Positions 24,035-34,300 of a stretch of DNA of 64,000 bases are shown here, piece by piece. The stretch covers positions 49,855,925-49,919,924 of the forward strand of contig CM046858.1 of assembly GCA_025617745.1 (NCBI GenBank). The letters are read 5' to 3'. The notes under the pieces were generated by a model. That model ran no database searches and had not been told where the DNA came from. It worked only from the letters and a program-made list of their open reading frames with translations. A program made the position numbers and the translations under genes. Origin of the DNA: Heliocidaris erythrogramma. Its lineage: Eukaryota > Echinodermata > Echinoidea > Camarodonta > Echinometridae. Positions within the stretch are counted from its first letter, which is position 1. Each line of letters starts with the position of its first letter.

Positions 24035-24140
24035 TTTTTGTAGACCTTCTTGAAATCCACATCCTTGATCTCTCTTGGTTTGTTTCAGGTTTATGAAGCA
24101 GCACCCCGAGATGGACTTCTCTAATGCCAAATTCAACTGA
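14052..24140 (+). CDS. nudc: NUDC, nuclear distribution C (dynein complex regulator), 9 coding exons
   Basis: NudC is a cytoplasmic HSP90 co-chaperone that supports dynein/LIS1 function, mitosis and nuclear migration. The exons 14052-14123, 15919-15996, 16794-17012, 17464-17544, 18123-18233, 19810-19998, 21525-21608, 22561-22679 and 24089-24140 sum to 1005 nt, giving 334 residues against about 331 in vertebrates. All junctions are GT-AG and phases agree. Visible parts are the N-terminal NudC segment (residues 1-50), a Lys/Glu/Ala coiled coil (about 55-125), an acidic linker (145-162), a CS (p23-like) domain from [10 protein letters not shown] (about 175-262), and the conserved tail with [22 protein letters not shown] and a final [11 protein letters not shown]. 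The start ATG opens the conserved N-terminus directly. Family identity is clear from these motifs; exact splice sites were read by eye. Confidence 0.97.
15131..15515. mobile_element. Non-autonomous element with TIR TGGCGGATCCAGG
   Basis: Left end attggcggatccaggggg and right end cctggatccgcccctg are inverted, about 385 bp, in NUDC intron 1. The core contains a poly(C) tract of 45 bases (15375-15419). Related copies lie at 48219-48476 and 50172-50314. Confidence 0.78.
15919..15996 (+). CDS. nudc: NUDC coding exon 2
   Basis: Residues 25-50 ([16 protein letters not shown]...GEAEK), the most conserved N-terminal block of NudC. Acceptor taaaatag, donor gtaatt, phase 0 on both sides. Confidence 0.95.
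16090..16262 (+). repeat. Dispersed repeat family R1, truncated copy
   Basis: Shares gtgagctttctcattctttt, atgttagttt, aagattatcat and cattcaaaatatgacaa with copies at 22085-22480, 29213-29600 and 36231-36605. Function and class unknown; no TIRs seen. Lies in NUDC intron 2. Confidence 0.8.
16794..17012 (+). CDS. nudc: NUDC coding exon 3, coiled coil
   Basis: Residues 51-123. Lys/Glu/Ala-rich coiled coil ending in the NudC hallmark [16 protein letters not shown]. Acceptor gaccag, donor gtgagt. The antisense open frame over this exon is a shadow of its low-complexity codons. Confidence 0.95.
17093..17135. repeat. GGA/GA microsatellite in NUDC intron 3
   Basis: Run of (GGA)n then (GA)n. The open frames over it are low-complexity. 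Confidence 0.9.
17150..17265. mobile_element. MITE with TIR CCTGTTTCATAAAACTTGTTA
   Basis: Starts gggccctgtttcataaaac and ends attatgaaacaggat, with internal cagccaatcagattcaagga. Near-identical in plan to 42949-43085. NUDC intron 3. Confidence 0.8.
17464..17544 (+). CDS. nudc: NUDC coding exon 4, linker
   Basis: Residues 124-150, a Gly/Thr/Lys-rich linker ([10 protein letters not shown]...KKETKED). Acceptor tgtttag, donor gtgagt, phase 0. The sequence is poorly conserved in the family, so support comes from phase and position. Confidence 0.88.
17815..18067 (-). mobile_element. tRNA-derived SINE, minus orientation
   Basis: On the minus strand it starts tggtcctgtggtttagtcac (A box) and ggattcaaatctc (B box). 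It continues with gtccttagacaag, ctctccacccaggtg, gggtacctggcag and gctaaatctagggta, ending in a TTATTATTA-type tail. It shares this body with the 23731 and 31270 copies. NUDC intron 4. Confidence 0.85.
18123..18233 (+). CDS. nudc: NUDC coding exon 5, acidic stretch and CS domain start
   Basis: Residues 151-187: acidic run, then [18 protein letters not shown], which opens the CS domain. Acceptor ttgacag, donor gtatga, phase 0. A minus-strand SINE lies in intron 4 only about 55 nt upstream of the acceptor. Confidence 0.95.
18294..18485. mobile_element. MITE made of tataaagaccacctg units, copy 1
   Basis: Inverted ends gaaacctgtctataaagac and ctaaagcaggttta around alternating gtggtctttat and ataaagaccac units. 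Related to 27416-27609. NUDC intron 5. Confidence 0.75.
18505..19522. mobile_element. About 1-kb TIR element (TCGTTTCATCAAA ends) in NUDC intron 5
   Basis: Left ggggatcgtttcatcaaatc and right gtttgatgaaacgaccccc are inverted. The internal sub-ends ttgtcggcgata and cgacaagtcacttgtcgcgg are also related. No coding frame was found in the AT-rich centre. Confidence 0.75.
19810..19998 (+). CDS. nudc: NUDC coding exon 6, CS domain core
   Basis: Residues 188-250: [39 protein letters not shown] and ILYLEK are the beta strands of the CS/p23 fold. Acceptor tttccag, donor gtgagg, phase 0. Confidence 0.96.
20027..20269. mobile_element. MITE rich in TACCATGGTA palindromes
   Basis: Ends ccccttacaaaaaaaatacc and ggtattaccatgatattttt are inverted, and the core is built of ataccatggtaata and accgcggtaa palindromes. 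NUDC intron 6. Confidence 0.75.
21525..21608 (+). CDS. nudc: NUDC coding exon 7
   Basis: Residues 251-278 ([11 protein letters not shown]...[13 protein letters not shown]), near-identical to the vertebrate segment. Acceptor tttccag, donor gtatag, phase 0. Confidence 0.97.
21736..21860. mobile_element. MITE, second copy of the GTGTTGCAAG family
   Basis: Same inverted ends as the 4355 copy (GGGTGTTGCAAGAAAGTTGC and its complement), about 125 bp with a shorter, divergent core. Lies in NUDC intron 7. Confidence 0.82.
22085..22480 (+). repeat. Dispersed repeat family R1, near full copy
   Basis: About 395 bp from gagagatgaaaaataatttg to tctacgttatctataat. It matches the other copies over ctgaaatgttc, gtgcagtgcatgtg, tttcttatcattttggtgat and agacagtttctttcacaatg. 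NUDC intron 7. Confidence 0.85.
22561..22679 (+). CDS. nudc: NUDC coding exon 8
   Basis: Residues 279-317 plus two bases: [39 protein letters not shown]. Acceptor tttctag, donor gtaagc, phase 2. Confidence 0.97.
22704..22722. repeat. Short (CT)n tract
   Basis: CT run about 25 nt past the NUDC exon 8 donor. Confidence 0.8.
23013..23711 (-). pseudogene. Broken Penelope-like element fragment with GIY-YIG endonuclease remains
   Basis: On the minus strand two out-of-frame pieces (23711-23496 and 23536-23150) resemble the C-terminal part of a Penelope-like retroelement: [13 protein letters not shown] followed by [17 protein letters not shown] residues of the GIY-YIG fold, and then a conserved tail including SARSSAHL-like residues and [13 protein letters not shown] stop follows CDAR and a frameshift lies between the pieces, so it is dead. 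The upstream part (about 23570-23696) is present again inverted at about 23013-23130, so the fragment is flanked by inverted copies of itself. NUDC intron 8. The class call is by eye from residue patterns. Confidence 0.7.
23731..24033 (+). mobile_element. tRNA-derived SINE, most complete copy
   Basis: tRNA-like head with A box tggtctagtggatacg and B box ggttcaagtccc, the body ctctccacccaggtg, gtacctggtagga, gggctaaaggcagggtaat and gcgctatataaat, then a (TTA)n tail of about 14 units. NUDC intron 8, ending 55 nt before exon 9. Confidence 0.92.
24089..24140 (+). CDS. nudc: NUDC coding exon 9 with stop
   Basis: Completes Lys318, then [16 protein letters not shown] and TGA. Acceptor tttgtttcag. 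It lies about 55 nt after the ATT-repeat tail of an intronic SINE. Confidence 0.97.
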
Positions 24141-24512
24141 TGACAGTTGAAACATCATAGTTGTCACCAGCGTATAAAACATCAACATTTGCAAGAGAGA
24201 ATTGACATTCAGCTAGGAATAAAGGAATATCCCAGATGGACTTTTCTAGCTCAAATTTCAACTCCTCCAAGGTCACAAAGCACATTTATGCATGCAACAA
24301 TTCATATTCTACTGGTGTAACAAAAAAGAAAAAAGAAGAAACATACATGTCAATGTTTCAGGAGCAAGGGCTAATATTAATACTGTTATGTCATTTCCAT
24401 TGTTTGTTGTAATGGTGTCCTGTAAAATGTGATGGAACATGTACAAGGTGTTTGAAGTAATATAATTTATCTTATTATTTTTTATCTTCTAAAGGTAATG
24501 ACAGGAAATAAA
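24141..24512 (+). promoter_or_regulatory. nudc: NUDC 3' UTR with candidate poly(A) signals
   Basis: Sequence after the stop contains AATAAA at 24218-24223, only 78 nt downstream, and again at 24507-24512. A further AATAAA lies near 24896. Which is used cannot be told from sequence alone. Confidence 0.5.
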
Positions 24513-27260
24513 TTTGTCTCAGAATCACATAGAACTTGCATAGAATGTTTAAAACTATAAAAATGACTATAAAAAAATCTGCAAAATCATTTTGATAAGA
24601 AACATAAAATAACCTTGTAATGTGCCAAGAAAGAGTCCAAGAGAATATATATATTGCCTGCTGACACATGTGCATCACTTTGTCTCATATGAGCAAAGTG
24701 ATTTACTGTTATCAGTGAATGTGATTTCCAGGATTTCTTTTCACTTTATTTATACTTTGCTGGTTAAAACAGCCCACCTACTGCAACTTCTTGAAATGGA
24801 ATTCCATAACCAGAACTCTGGTTAAGCTTAAAGTGGTAGTGCCAAATTTTTGCAGGCATCAGGAAGAAGTTCATGCATCTCCGGGATCTCCCCCTAATAA
24901 ATAAAAACATACATGCCGCATCTTTTTAGTAAGTGAGATTTCAAAGATTTATATTTAAATTCGTTCAAAGTGTGAATGAGTTACTGTCACTCTGTTTTGT
25001 ATATTCTGCATATTCACAACCCTCTTATGAAACATTTGATGAAACAATTTCGTAATCTGCATGCATGCATATAAATATGAGGTGTGTGAAATGCAGTCTT
25101 GTCATTCAATTTAAGTGTTACTCTACTAGATTTATCATCCATTTATACAAGTACACAGACAAAGCAGTTGATACTACTGCAGGAAAGGTTCTTTCATTTA
25201 TCTTTAGAAACAGCTGGATGCCAATATTCTGGTTGTTGCATTTTTTCCTGTTTTATGTGGGCACTACATGTAATCATTTGTGGTAAAGTAGGTGATACAT
25301 TTTGTCTTTGGGTTAATATATTTTTATCACAATACATTGTCAAATGTATTTTTTTAAATGTAACACAAAGTGTGCAAAGTAGAAATAAGCTGCGTATCTA
25401 AGGATTTACACATTCCCAGCAAGTAAAACTTGCTGCAGTGTCTAACCTCAGATCATTTCAGTTCAGTTTTATTCTCAGTCATGATAAAAAGATAACAATG
25501 TACATCAGCATACAATACATTTATAGAATTGCATCCATATGCAAACTCACTGCTTAGCCAAACCTTGTGAACAATTTACCTGCATGTATGTTTATTTAGT
25601 CACATGAGTGCTTGTCCAAAGAGCTTGGTAATGATTTCTAATGGTTTTCTTTATTTTTTTTATGAAGGGGGCAGGCAGTATGCTGTTCTACTAAAATTTC
25701 ATTTGTATGAAAAGGGTTTCCATTAATATTTTTTGAGGGGGGAGGGCTCAATATGCTGTTCTACTAAATTTCCTTTGCATGATGCTTCTTCCAAATTCCT
25801 GACGTCATACTACTGCATTTGTCTGTTTCAAGTTTATTTAATTTCAATAAATATCAAAATGCATACATTTAGGTTGTTGCTATGTCAGAAAAGCCAGGAT
25901 CATGCTAGTATGACTATCTAGTTGGTATGTTCGACTTTTGTTTTTACACTTGCTGCCATATAGTTTTGTATACCAAGACTTGTGACATTACATTCTGTTT
26001 GTGATCATGGATTTGATCTCCTTTTTATCGACCGTGATGGTCATCATTGTGATTTCTTTTTTACATTAAAAAATGTTTATTTCTACTTGTATGTAGCTTT
26101 TTGCAGTTGCTGCATGATATTATTTGTAATTGTCTAAGGAGGGGAGGGGGGAGGGGGTACTAAAAAGTGTTTTAATTGATACTCTCTACTAGGTCAAGTA
26201 TGAAAAGGAGACGGAGTATATGGGATAAAGAGAGACCGAGTAATGAACAGTCTGCAGAAGAGATGGAATATGTGAACATGGAAGAGAGTGGAAGAAGGTA
26301 TAGAGAAGAAATGGAAAGGAGAGTGTGAGAAAGAAATAGAGAGCGGATGAAATCATAATTACAGAGAGGATTGAATGATAAAGAGAAATGAACAGAACAA
26401 GGATGACAATGACGTGAGAATAAAGAGGGAATGACGAGGAGAGTAAAAAAATATAGAGAACGAAAATAAATTAAGAGGATAGACGAGAAGAGAATAAGAG
26501 GGAGAAAATAATTGAAGGTATAAAAGTGGAAAGAGATGGTGACCACTAAGAAATAAATTGAGGTGAAGAAGAGAGTAGAGATACATGTAGCTAGAAGAAA
26601 GAGAAAATTGTACCCAAAATACAGCCTAGAAACAGAAAACAGGTACATGTGTAGTGATGTTTTTACAAAGTTTAATACCTGTACACAATTTCTGCATGTA
26701 CAAAGCAATACTTACAAATGTACATTTTTGTTCCGTCCACATATAATTATCAAAGTGCATGGTGGAAAGAAGGACGCAAAATATGAAACAATATTTGTTT
26801 ACATCCCAAAGAGACAGGAATTCTTGAAATATTTGTAATTTTCAGCAACAATACAAACTGTCATTCACATCACTTTATTTTTTAGTTTCGTGGAAATCAT
26901 TAGGATACAGATATTCTCAGTGCAAGGAGAATAAATTTCAGATTAATGAAGGAACTACATTGGTTCCATTTAACTTCTTTCATGAAAAAAAGTACTTTGA
27001 CTTTCACACGAACAAGCATAGATGAAGATTACTGGACACATTGTTCTCACATAATATGTATATCAAATCTTTGTTTTCTATTCATTCTAGTATGTAGACT
27101 AGGCAGATTATACACGCATCTCTACGGCTTCAACTTGATCAAACTTTGAACTACATGTAGTAAAGACTGCAGAGCAAACGATAACCAGATGTTCAAATGT
27201 CTTACTATGAAGTATCAAAATAATACTTTATCGCATGTAGTCCATCTTTTGAATGATTTG
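24513..27260. other. Spacer between convergent NUDC and ORC3; no gene recognised
   Basis: AT-rich, with a purine-rich tract at about 26200-26580 whose complement gives a long low-complexity open frame. No homology or element ends seen. Part may be 3' UTR of either gene. Confidence 0.45.
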
Positions 27261-27261
27261 T

Positions 27262-27355
27262 AATTTTATCTTAATGATAGGAATATTTTTCATCCTAGAA
27301 TACATTACTATAATGTATTTTAAGATGCAAATATTCCTGTCATTAAGATGAAATT
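27262..27355. repeat. Palindrome with about 45-bp arms
   Basis: aattttatcttaatgatagg followed by gaatattt on the left is the inverse of aaatattcctgtcattaag with atgaaatt on the right, centred at about 27309 with almost no loop. Foldback MITE or remnant. Confidence 0.85.
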
Positions 27356-27415
27356 AGATCCTATATTCTTTCAATGTCAAATTACTAAAAGCTCACATGT
27401 ATAAATTCATTTTTA

Positions 27416-27609
27416 ATACAGTCAAACCTGCTTCAGCGACAACCTGTATAGAAAGACCACCTGTCTATAAAGACCACAATTTTTGTTTCCCTTGAACAAT
27501 GTTTCTCATAGAAATGTGTATTAAAGGAACCTGCCCGTAGAGACCACCTGCTCATAAAGACCGCTTTTGTCTCCCTTGAGCGGTCTTTATAGACAGGTTT
27601 CACTGTACT
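27416..27609. mobile_element. MITE with TIR CAGTCAAACCTG and TA duplication, copy 2
   Basis: TA/CAGTCAAACCTG at the left and CAGGTTTCACTG/TA at the right, filled with repeated gaccacctgtctataaagac units. The TA flanks suggest a Tc1/mariner-type target, an inference. Confidence 0.82.
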
Positions 27610-28030
27610 TACCTAGCCATATTAATCATTTAAACAAGTCCTCTCTTTAGCTTTGTACTAATAATTTGTAACTATTTCAAAGTAATTGTCCCACAGTTTT
27701 CAATCTTGAATTGTATATATACGAATGCAAAGAAAATCAAGAGCAGATTTAGATTTACAGCTATTTTCTAATGAATCTTATTAAATTCAATTGAAAAAAA
27801 ATAAGAGAAAAATGACTCTATCATATCTTAAATGGAAGGTTGTTGCACAAGACTCACACAAGAAAAAAAAATGATGATTGGATTTACACCCATGTGTGAA
27901 TTCAATTTAAAGTACTTCACATCAGCCAAGAAACTTCCCTTTACCTTTTCGGTTTGTGTGGTTCAGATACAAGAAAGAAAAGGCAGAGAGAAATTTTGCT
28001 TTGCTACTCATACTATTTTTTTCAACACCT

Positions 28031-28271
28031 TAGCAGCCGACTTATGTCAGCCTAGCCACATGATCGGTCTTCTTTCTGGCAGGTGCGATGAATCTCAGAA
28101 ACTGAAGCTGAGAGATGGCCCAGATGACACATACCCCAAGAGAAAACCTTAGCAACCACCCAGGTCAGCTGAGCAACGTGATTAGTCTTCTTTCTGGTAG
28201 GTTTGACGAATCCTAAAAACTGAAGCTCGGAGATAGCAGGGATGAAATGTGCTCTGAGAGAAGACACTGGT
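28031..28271 (-). pseudogene. Two degenerate tandem copies of the ORC3 terminal exon (copies B and C)
   Basis: Copy B (about 28147-28271) and copy C (about 28031-28146) repeat the terminal exon plus about 20 nt of intron as roughly 116-127 bp units next to copy A (28280-28407). Copy B keeps the acceptor cttctctcag and reads [18 protein letters not shown] but has lost one G in the ACCTGGGGTGG region, so the normal stop is missed and the frame runs through copy C to TAG at 28052. Copy C has lost the acceptor context and reads in a different frame. They could be dead exons in the 3' UTR, or copy B could be an alternative last exon of 66 residues (28253-28052). Confidence 0.85.
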
Positions 28272-28283
28272 CACCATGCCAGC

Positions 28284-28389
28284 CTAGCAACCACCCCAGG
28301 TCAGCCTAGCAACATGATCAGTCTTCTTTCTAGTAGGCTTAATGAATCCTAGAAACTGAAGCTCAGAGACAGCTCGGATGAAACGTGCT
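28284..28389 (-). CDS. orc3: ORC3 coding exon 18 (terminal exon, copy A)
   Basis: Residues 712-746: [18 protein letters not shown] then [16 protein letters not shown] and TAG, the conserved winged-helix end of ORC3. Acceptor ttcttctctcag. Two further degenerate copies of this exon follow immediately downstream. Confidence 0.95.
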
Positions 28390-31300
28390 CTGAGAGAAGA
28401 AATTTGTCAAGGTATCCAACTTACAACCTGGATCAAATTGTGGTGCTACATTTACATAGAATAACTATATGCAGGAAATGATTACATGTTATTTGAAAGA
28501 AGAAGAAAGAATAAATTGATTTATAAATTGTCCACTAATTAGATAAAATATGCCCAACAAAACATACAGAATTTATCCACAGAGTTCTTCTCATCCCGTA
28601 AATCATTAATATCCCCCTATGATCAGAATTTGTAGAGGTATGACTTAAACTGTGACGAACAAGATATCCAAGTTATGTTAGGGGAGCGACAAAAGTTTTT
28701 GATTTTGTCACAACAGTAAAAAAGAGTAATCATACCCCGCAATATTTGCAACACTGGACATTGGACAACATAAGATAAGGTAAGGATACTGTAGTACTGG
28801 ATCAGGTTTCTTAGCTGCATCTGCACTGTCTGTCTCACATTCTCCTTGGATCACGGTGATGAATGCCTGACATATACAAAGAGATATTAAGAAACAAGAT
28901 CAATCTAAAGATATAGTATGAAGTTTACCACAAGAAAGCTGTATAAATTAATATATGATGCACCACGCAGCACCCGGGGTACCGTTGTACACTGGGGTAC
29001 CACGTTGTGTAGCGCCATCTTTTGTCCACCCAAAGTACAACCGTACTGCAGAGCAATCATGGTGCCGCAGCTGCAGCGCTGGTGCACGTTGCGTTGTACA
29101 GCCCTGAAAAAAAAAAATTCAACAAAATGGCGGATTTTCATTTGGTAGCCCAGGGTACCATTTATGTAATCATATCTGGGTTACTCTCAGTGTTGGAGAT
29201 TGCATGCTTAAAGAAAACGTTAAGTTCTGGGAAAGGTAAAAAATAATTTGTGACATTTTTCTAATTATTTTTATGTTAGTTTGGAAGATTATCATAGAAG
29301 AAGTGTCCCCTGAAAAGGATTGCTCTTCAAATACCCACACATTCAAAATATGACAAGAAACAGCCGAAATGTTCAGGCCGAACATTTGTGTGTAGTCCCA
29401 TATACACATTTCTGTGTGCAGTGTATGTGACTCTCAGCAGGTTTGAGTCAATTTCTTTATCATTTTGGTGATTCCCAAACCTTACAGCATACACCAATTC
29501 TTATGTGCTATATAATCAACCCTTTCCCAATTGCTTTGAGACAGTTTCTTGCACAATTCAATCTCATGACCAGAACTCAACTTTATCTTTGATATGCAAA
29601 GGAAGAAAATGTCACATGTAGAATATAGAAGTGTCATAGTCCGATGATTTAAACACCTGACTGGGATGCAAAGGTCATGGGTTCAAACCCCAGCACAGGA
29701 CTAACATCCTTTAGCAAAACTGAAAGCATTGATTAACATTTGCCAATGGACCCAGGTTTAGTATGTGGTTACCTGACAGGATTTATACCTTGAATGCAGT
29801 GTGCGCTGTTAATGATCCCTGGAGCTAAATCTGGGGTAATAATTTCCAAAGAGGTTTGGAAGCGCATAGACACTTGTGATACGCTATATACAAGAACAAA
29901 ATATTATTATTGACATTTTTGAACTAGTAGGATTTGAAATTGATCTCCAGCTCTAAGGGAAGCATCAGTGTGTTAGTATACTGTTAATACATGCTTGGGA
30001 GTGTGTTAGTGCGATCCGGCAACACAAAGGTTTTTATCGTGGTGTACTAACGCACGAGGCGTACTAACGCATGAATTCACAACCAAGTATTAATAGTTTT
30101 ATAAAATGGGTCGGCAATATGATTATGAAGTCTGTAAAAATGGTTACGAACCCCATAGAATCGCCAAGAGTCGCACAGTCATGGAGGCTGCCATTTGCTT
30201 TCCTGGATGACATCACATAAGCGCAGCCAACAAAAGTCATGCATGTTTCAGTGCGCCCATGTAATCCCTGCGCTAAAATGACACACTACGCGATTTCATT
30301 GCGTTTTAAGTTTGCACGCACCAGAGGTACGCGTATGTGCAGCTCAGCCGTGCGTTAGTACCTTTTTGCCGTGCGTTAGTACCTTTTTTTTGCATAGTCA
30401 CGTGATGTTATTTGACCAATCAGGATGGCTACATTCTTGAACCCGTTTTATAATGTTAGTTTATTTATGTTTATCTTACATTTTCTACATTTATTTTTCC
30501 ATTGGTATGAATTGATTACATGGTATGATGCATAATGTAAACTTGATTTTTGTTTGAAATAATTTTTGTATTGAATTATATCAAATGGAATTCTCACCTG
30601 AAGCCAGTCAAAGAGATTGATCAGTCTTCCACATTCAAGGTGAAGCTTGTATACAATACAGACATCAGGTAATGAACTGGTGATCCCTTCTTCTAATGTC
30701 TCACAATCAGGGTTCTGTAGAAAGTCATATGGTTACAAACAAAAAGATGTGGTCATCTTCCATTCATTCATCTATTATCAGATGAATATATTGCAAGTAA
30801 ATTGTGAGACATATTTATGTTAGTCAATGATAGCTTGTGACCCCATGTCTCTGTGTCAACTGTCTAAATTGTATGAGTCAGTGACAATACCATCCACCAT
30901 CTTGCCATTACTGTCAAATCAGAAACTATCAGGAGCATATAACTTTTGTGAAGTGTGCAAGTAGTCAAGGTTTACGAAGATTTCATGCCACAAAGTGACT
31001 GATTAACATGATCAACCTTCATTGTTTTGCAGTTCATGAAAATTCTTGTGCCGAGAAAGGCAATATTCAACAGTTCTCAAAAGTTTCAAGTTGTAAAAGT
31101 TTGGGATTTTACAGAAGGATGGGGAAGGAAAAGATATTATATCAAGCTCTTTCTTGGATAGACCTTCCTGTTTGCAAACATTTTCTTGTCGTTATATAAA
31201 CATTTTAGAAATCTGCAGAGTTTTATTCAAAATCTTGCGTTATCTAATCATTTTACACAAACATTTGTGTTGTAGAAATAAGGTACGGGATTCGAGTACC

Positions 31301-34300
31301 GGCCATGACACTAACGTCCTTTGGCAAGACATTAATCTACATTTTGCCACTCTCCACCCAGGTGAGGTAAATGGGTACCCTGTAGGAAGAAATTTCTTGA
31401 ATCCTTGAGCACCAAGGTACGGTAGCTCGGCTAAAGCCGGGGTAAAAGTTTAAATGGAGTACCCTCTGGGAGAACAGTATGTAATATTGATGAGGCTATC
31501 CTGGGTATACAAGACATATTATTATTATAATAATAATATATGATCAAATAGAGATTTACCTGTAGGTAGTAGTTAGGGTTACTCAGCGCCGTTTGGATTG
31601 CTGCCCTCGGTGGTGCATTGAGACGCTGTCTGATCTCGGATACATTATTGTAGTAGAAGACTTCATGGAGAGGTAGATTCTTAGGACATGTTAGATACTC
31701 CCTACGGTAACAAACAAAAACATAAACAAAATGATAACATACATTGAAAGGTAACACTACTGGTGTGCACAGCATTTTATTAAATTTCACATAAATTTCA
31801 TACACAAATTTCTGTTGAAGTACAGCAAGGTGCATTTATATTATATTGGATGGCTCTGAATGGGATACCAGAGAATATTCCACGAGTTAGGGCCAATATT
31901 GTAGGCATGTTACAATACGGCGCGCATCGCACGCTCACTCGGTGTCGGGGCGAGTGTTATCAATGGACTGAGCGTCAGAGGGGCTTCCCCAGAAAAAAGG
32001 GTTTTTGATTGGTTAGAATCGTGTTTTCCAGTTTACGTCATCATAATTTACCTTATTTGGAAGTGGCTTTCGAGCCCTGTGCAAAAAAAAAAATAACCGA
32101 AATGATTTGTTTCGACGTAATACGCACCTATTATCGAACCCCAAATTTGGAGCCCATTTACTTCACATTGCAAGTTATCTACCCAAATAAAAGGTATATC
32201 TACCCTTGAATCATAATCTCACCTTCATTAGTACGAGTTTTCTAAAAAATCTGATCATGAGAAGTAGGAATTTTATGCTCCGAAATGTTGGACGTCAGTT
32301 CGAAAACATCGCACTTTCAGCAGCAGTCACACCGCGTGTTGCACAGCGAGTCTCACTAGCTTCACTGGCCGCTCGCTACGGCGAAACGTGCGGTGCATGA
32401 CCGTGTGCGAGATTCAGTCACTGAGCTCAGCTGAGCTGAGCTGAGTCAGGCGGTAAAAAAAAAACTGATGCGTCTCTCGTGATCGTATCCAAATTTGTAG
32501 TAGTCGATGTAAATTTTTCATATCGGGAACTATATTTGTGCTTATAAATTATCAAAATATTGATAAATAATTCGTTATTCTACTGTTTTTGAGGCTGTAT
32601 CATCATGAACTCCGGTATTGATGTGTGATATGAAGACTACGTTATTATTCTTTTCGTGATCGCATTTCCGGGAAGATGAGCGTAGTCTCGGGGTATTTCA
32701 GACTCTTTACTGTCATTTTTTGCGTCCAAATTGGCTTCTTGTTTCTGGAATCTGTTGTGTTTGTAATCATCTGTAACTGCAATTTCAAACTTTACAATGA
32801 AATTAAGAGGCATGTGATAAAAGTCTACTTAATTTTTATTTTATTTGGCTGTTTTTGTTATTTTTGTGTCCTCTCTTTTTCCCCCATTTCAACTTCATAT
32901 TTGGTTAATGAGGTTCCACTGTATATTAACATAGATTGATTATTATGTTATTAAATGGAATAATTATGTTATCAATTAGCTGTTGATACAGAAACATCTG
33001 AAATTAGAAATAATTACTAAGTAATTTTTCATACATCAGGAATTCCCGATGTCAAATAGCGGTATCTCGGAAGCTCGTGAACTCAACCATAATTAGTTAA
33101 TTAATTACCAATTAATTAACTTGTTACAATTGGGTTAATTATGTTGTTAAATGGCTGTTGATACAGTAACATCTTATATTAGAAATAATTTATGTAATTT
33201 TTTATACATCAGGAATTCCCGATGTTAAATAGCGGTATCTCGTGAACTCAACCATAATTAATTACTAATTAATTAATTAACTGGTTACTTACTATGTAAA
33301 TGATTGTATATAGGCCTACATGTAATTAATCTGCCAGAATGATATCTTTGCAATGAATGAGGTTCTTGTATCCCTTTTTTCGCCCTGAAAGTTGCATCAG
33401 TTCCCTTAATTCCAGTGAAAGTTATGAGGGCATTATTATGTATTAATTAATTTTTTCTGATGTTCTCTGTATTAGTGCACTTGATAACACGGGTTGTTTT
33501 TTACTCAGCATATACCTTTCCATAATTCCTGAAAGTTTCATGTAAAAATCTTATCTTTTGAGGAAGTTATGTTCTTTTTCGTTCCAAAAAGGTGTACTTT
33601 GGTCACAGTTACGATCACAGCTTTTGTCTTTTAAAACAAAGGATAACATAAGAATTAAATCAGCCATTTTTGCCGGTTGAAAATTGGCATAACTTTTTTA
33701 TTATTAGGACTCTGTGGATGGGTGAGGCATCAAATGAAAGGTCTTGTTGAGCTCTAAATGATGACACCAACAATATACACTTATATTGACTTTCATTTTT
33801 TTTGTAACATACCTAAATATTGGCCCTAACGAGTGAAATATTTTCTGGTATTCCATGAAATAAAGCCATCCAATATAATTATTATTATCTATACCCTACA
33901 GGAAAATGATTTAGAACTTAATAAAAATCATTTAACTAACCACATTCACTCAATAGAGCCCCTCATCATACTTCATTGTGATCACACAAGTTTAACTTAA
34001 CCTCTTTATGACGTCATGTGCGTATTGTGTATGCTTTGCATTATTTGCCCGCACACAAACAGACCAGACAAAAATATGGCATAATATAGCACAACAAGTT
34101 TAGTACTGTAGCCTCAATATAATCTGACTTCAAAATTCTACCTAAATAATGAATCAAAGAAGTCTAGGATTTCATTGCGGAGCACTTCATATCGGGTCAT
34201 TCTTCTCTTCTTCTTGGCATTGCTCATTAACATCTGCTGCAGTGAGTGGAGTGTCGTCTTCTCTCGTCTGCCTCTCACGTTACTGTCTTCAGTGTCATGT

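Noticed and set aside
26172..26708. 178-codon minus frame, Leu/Ser/Phe/Tyr-rich
   Set aside because: Complement of a purine-rich low-complexity tract; composition alone explains the hydrophobic residues, and there is no homology.
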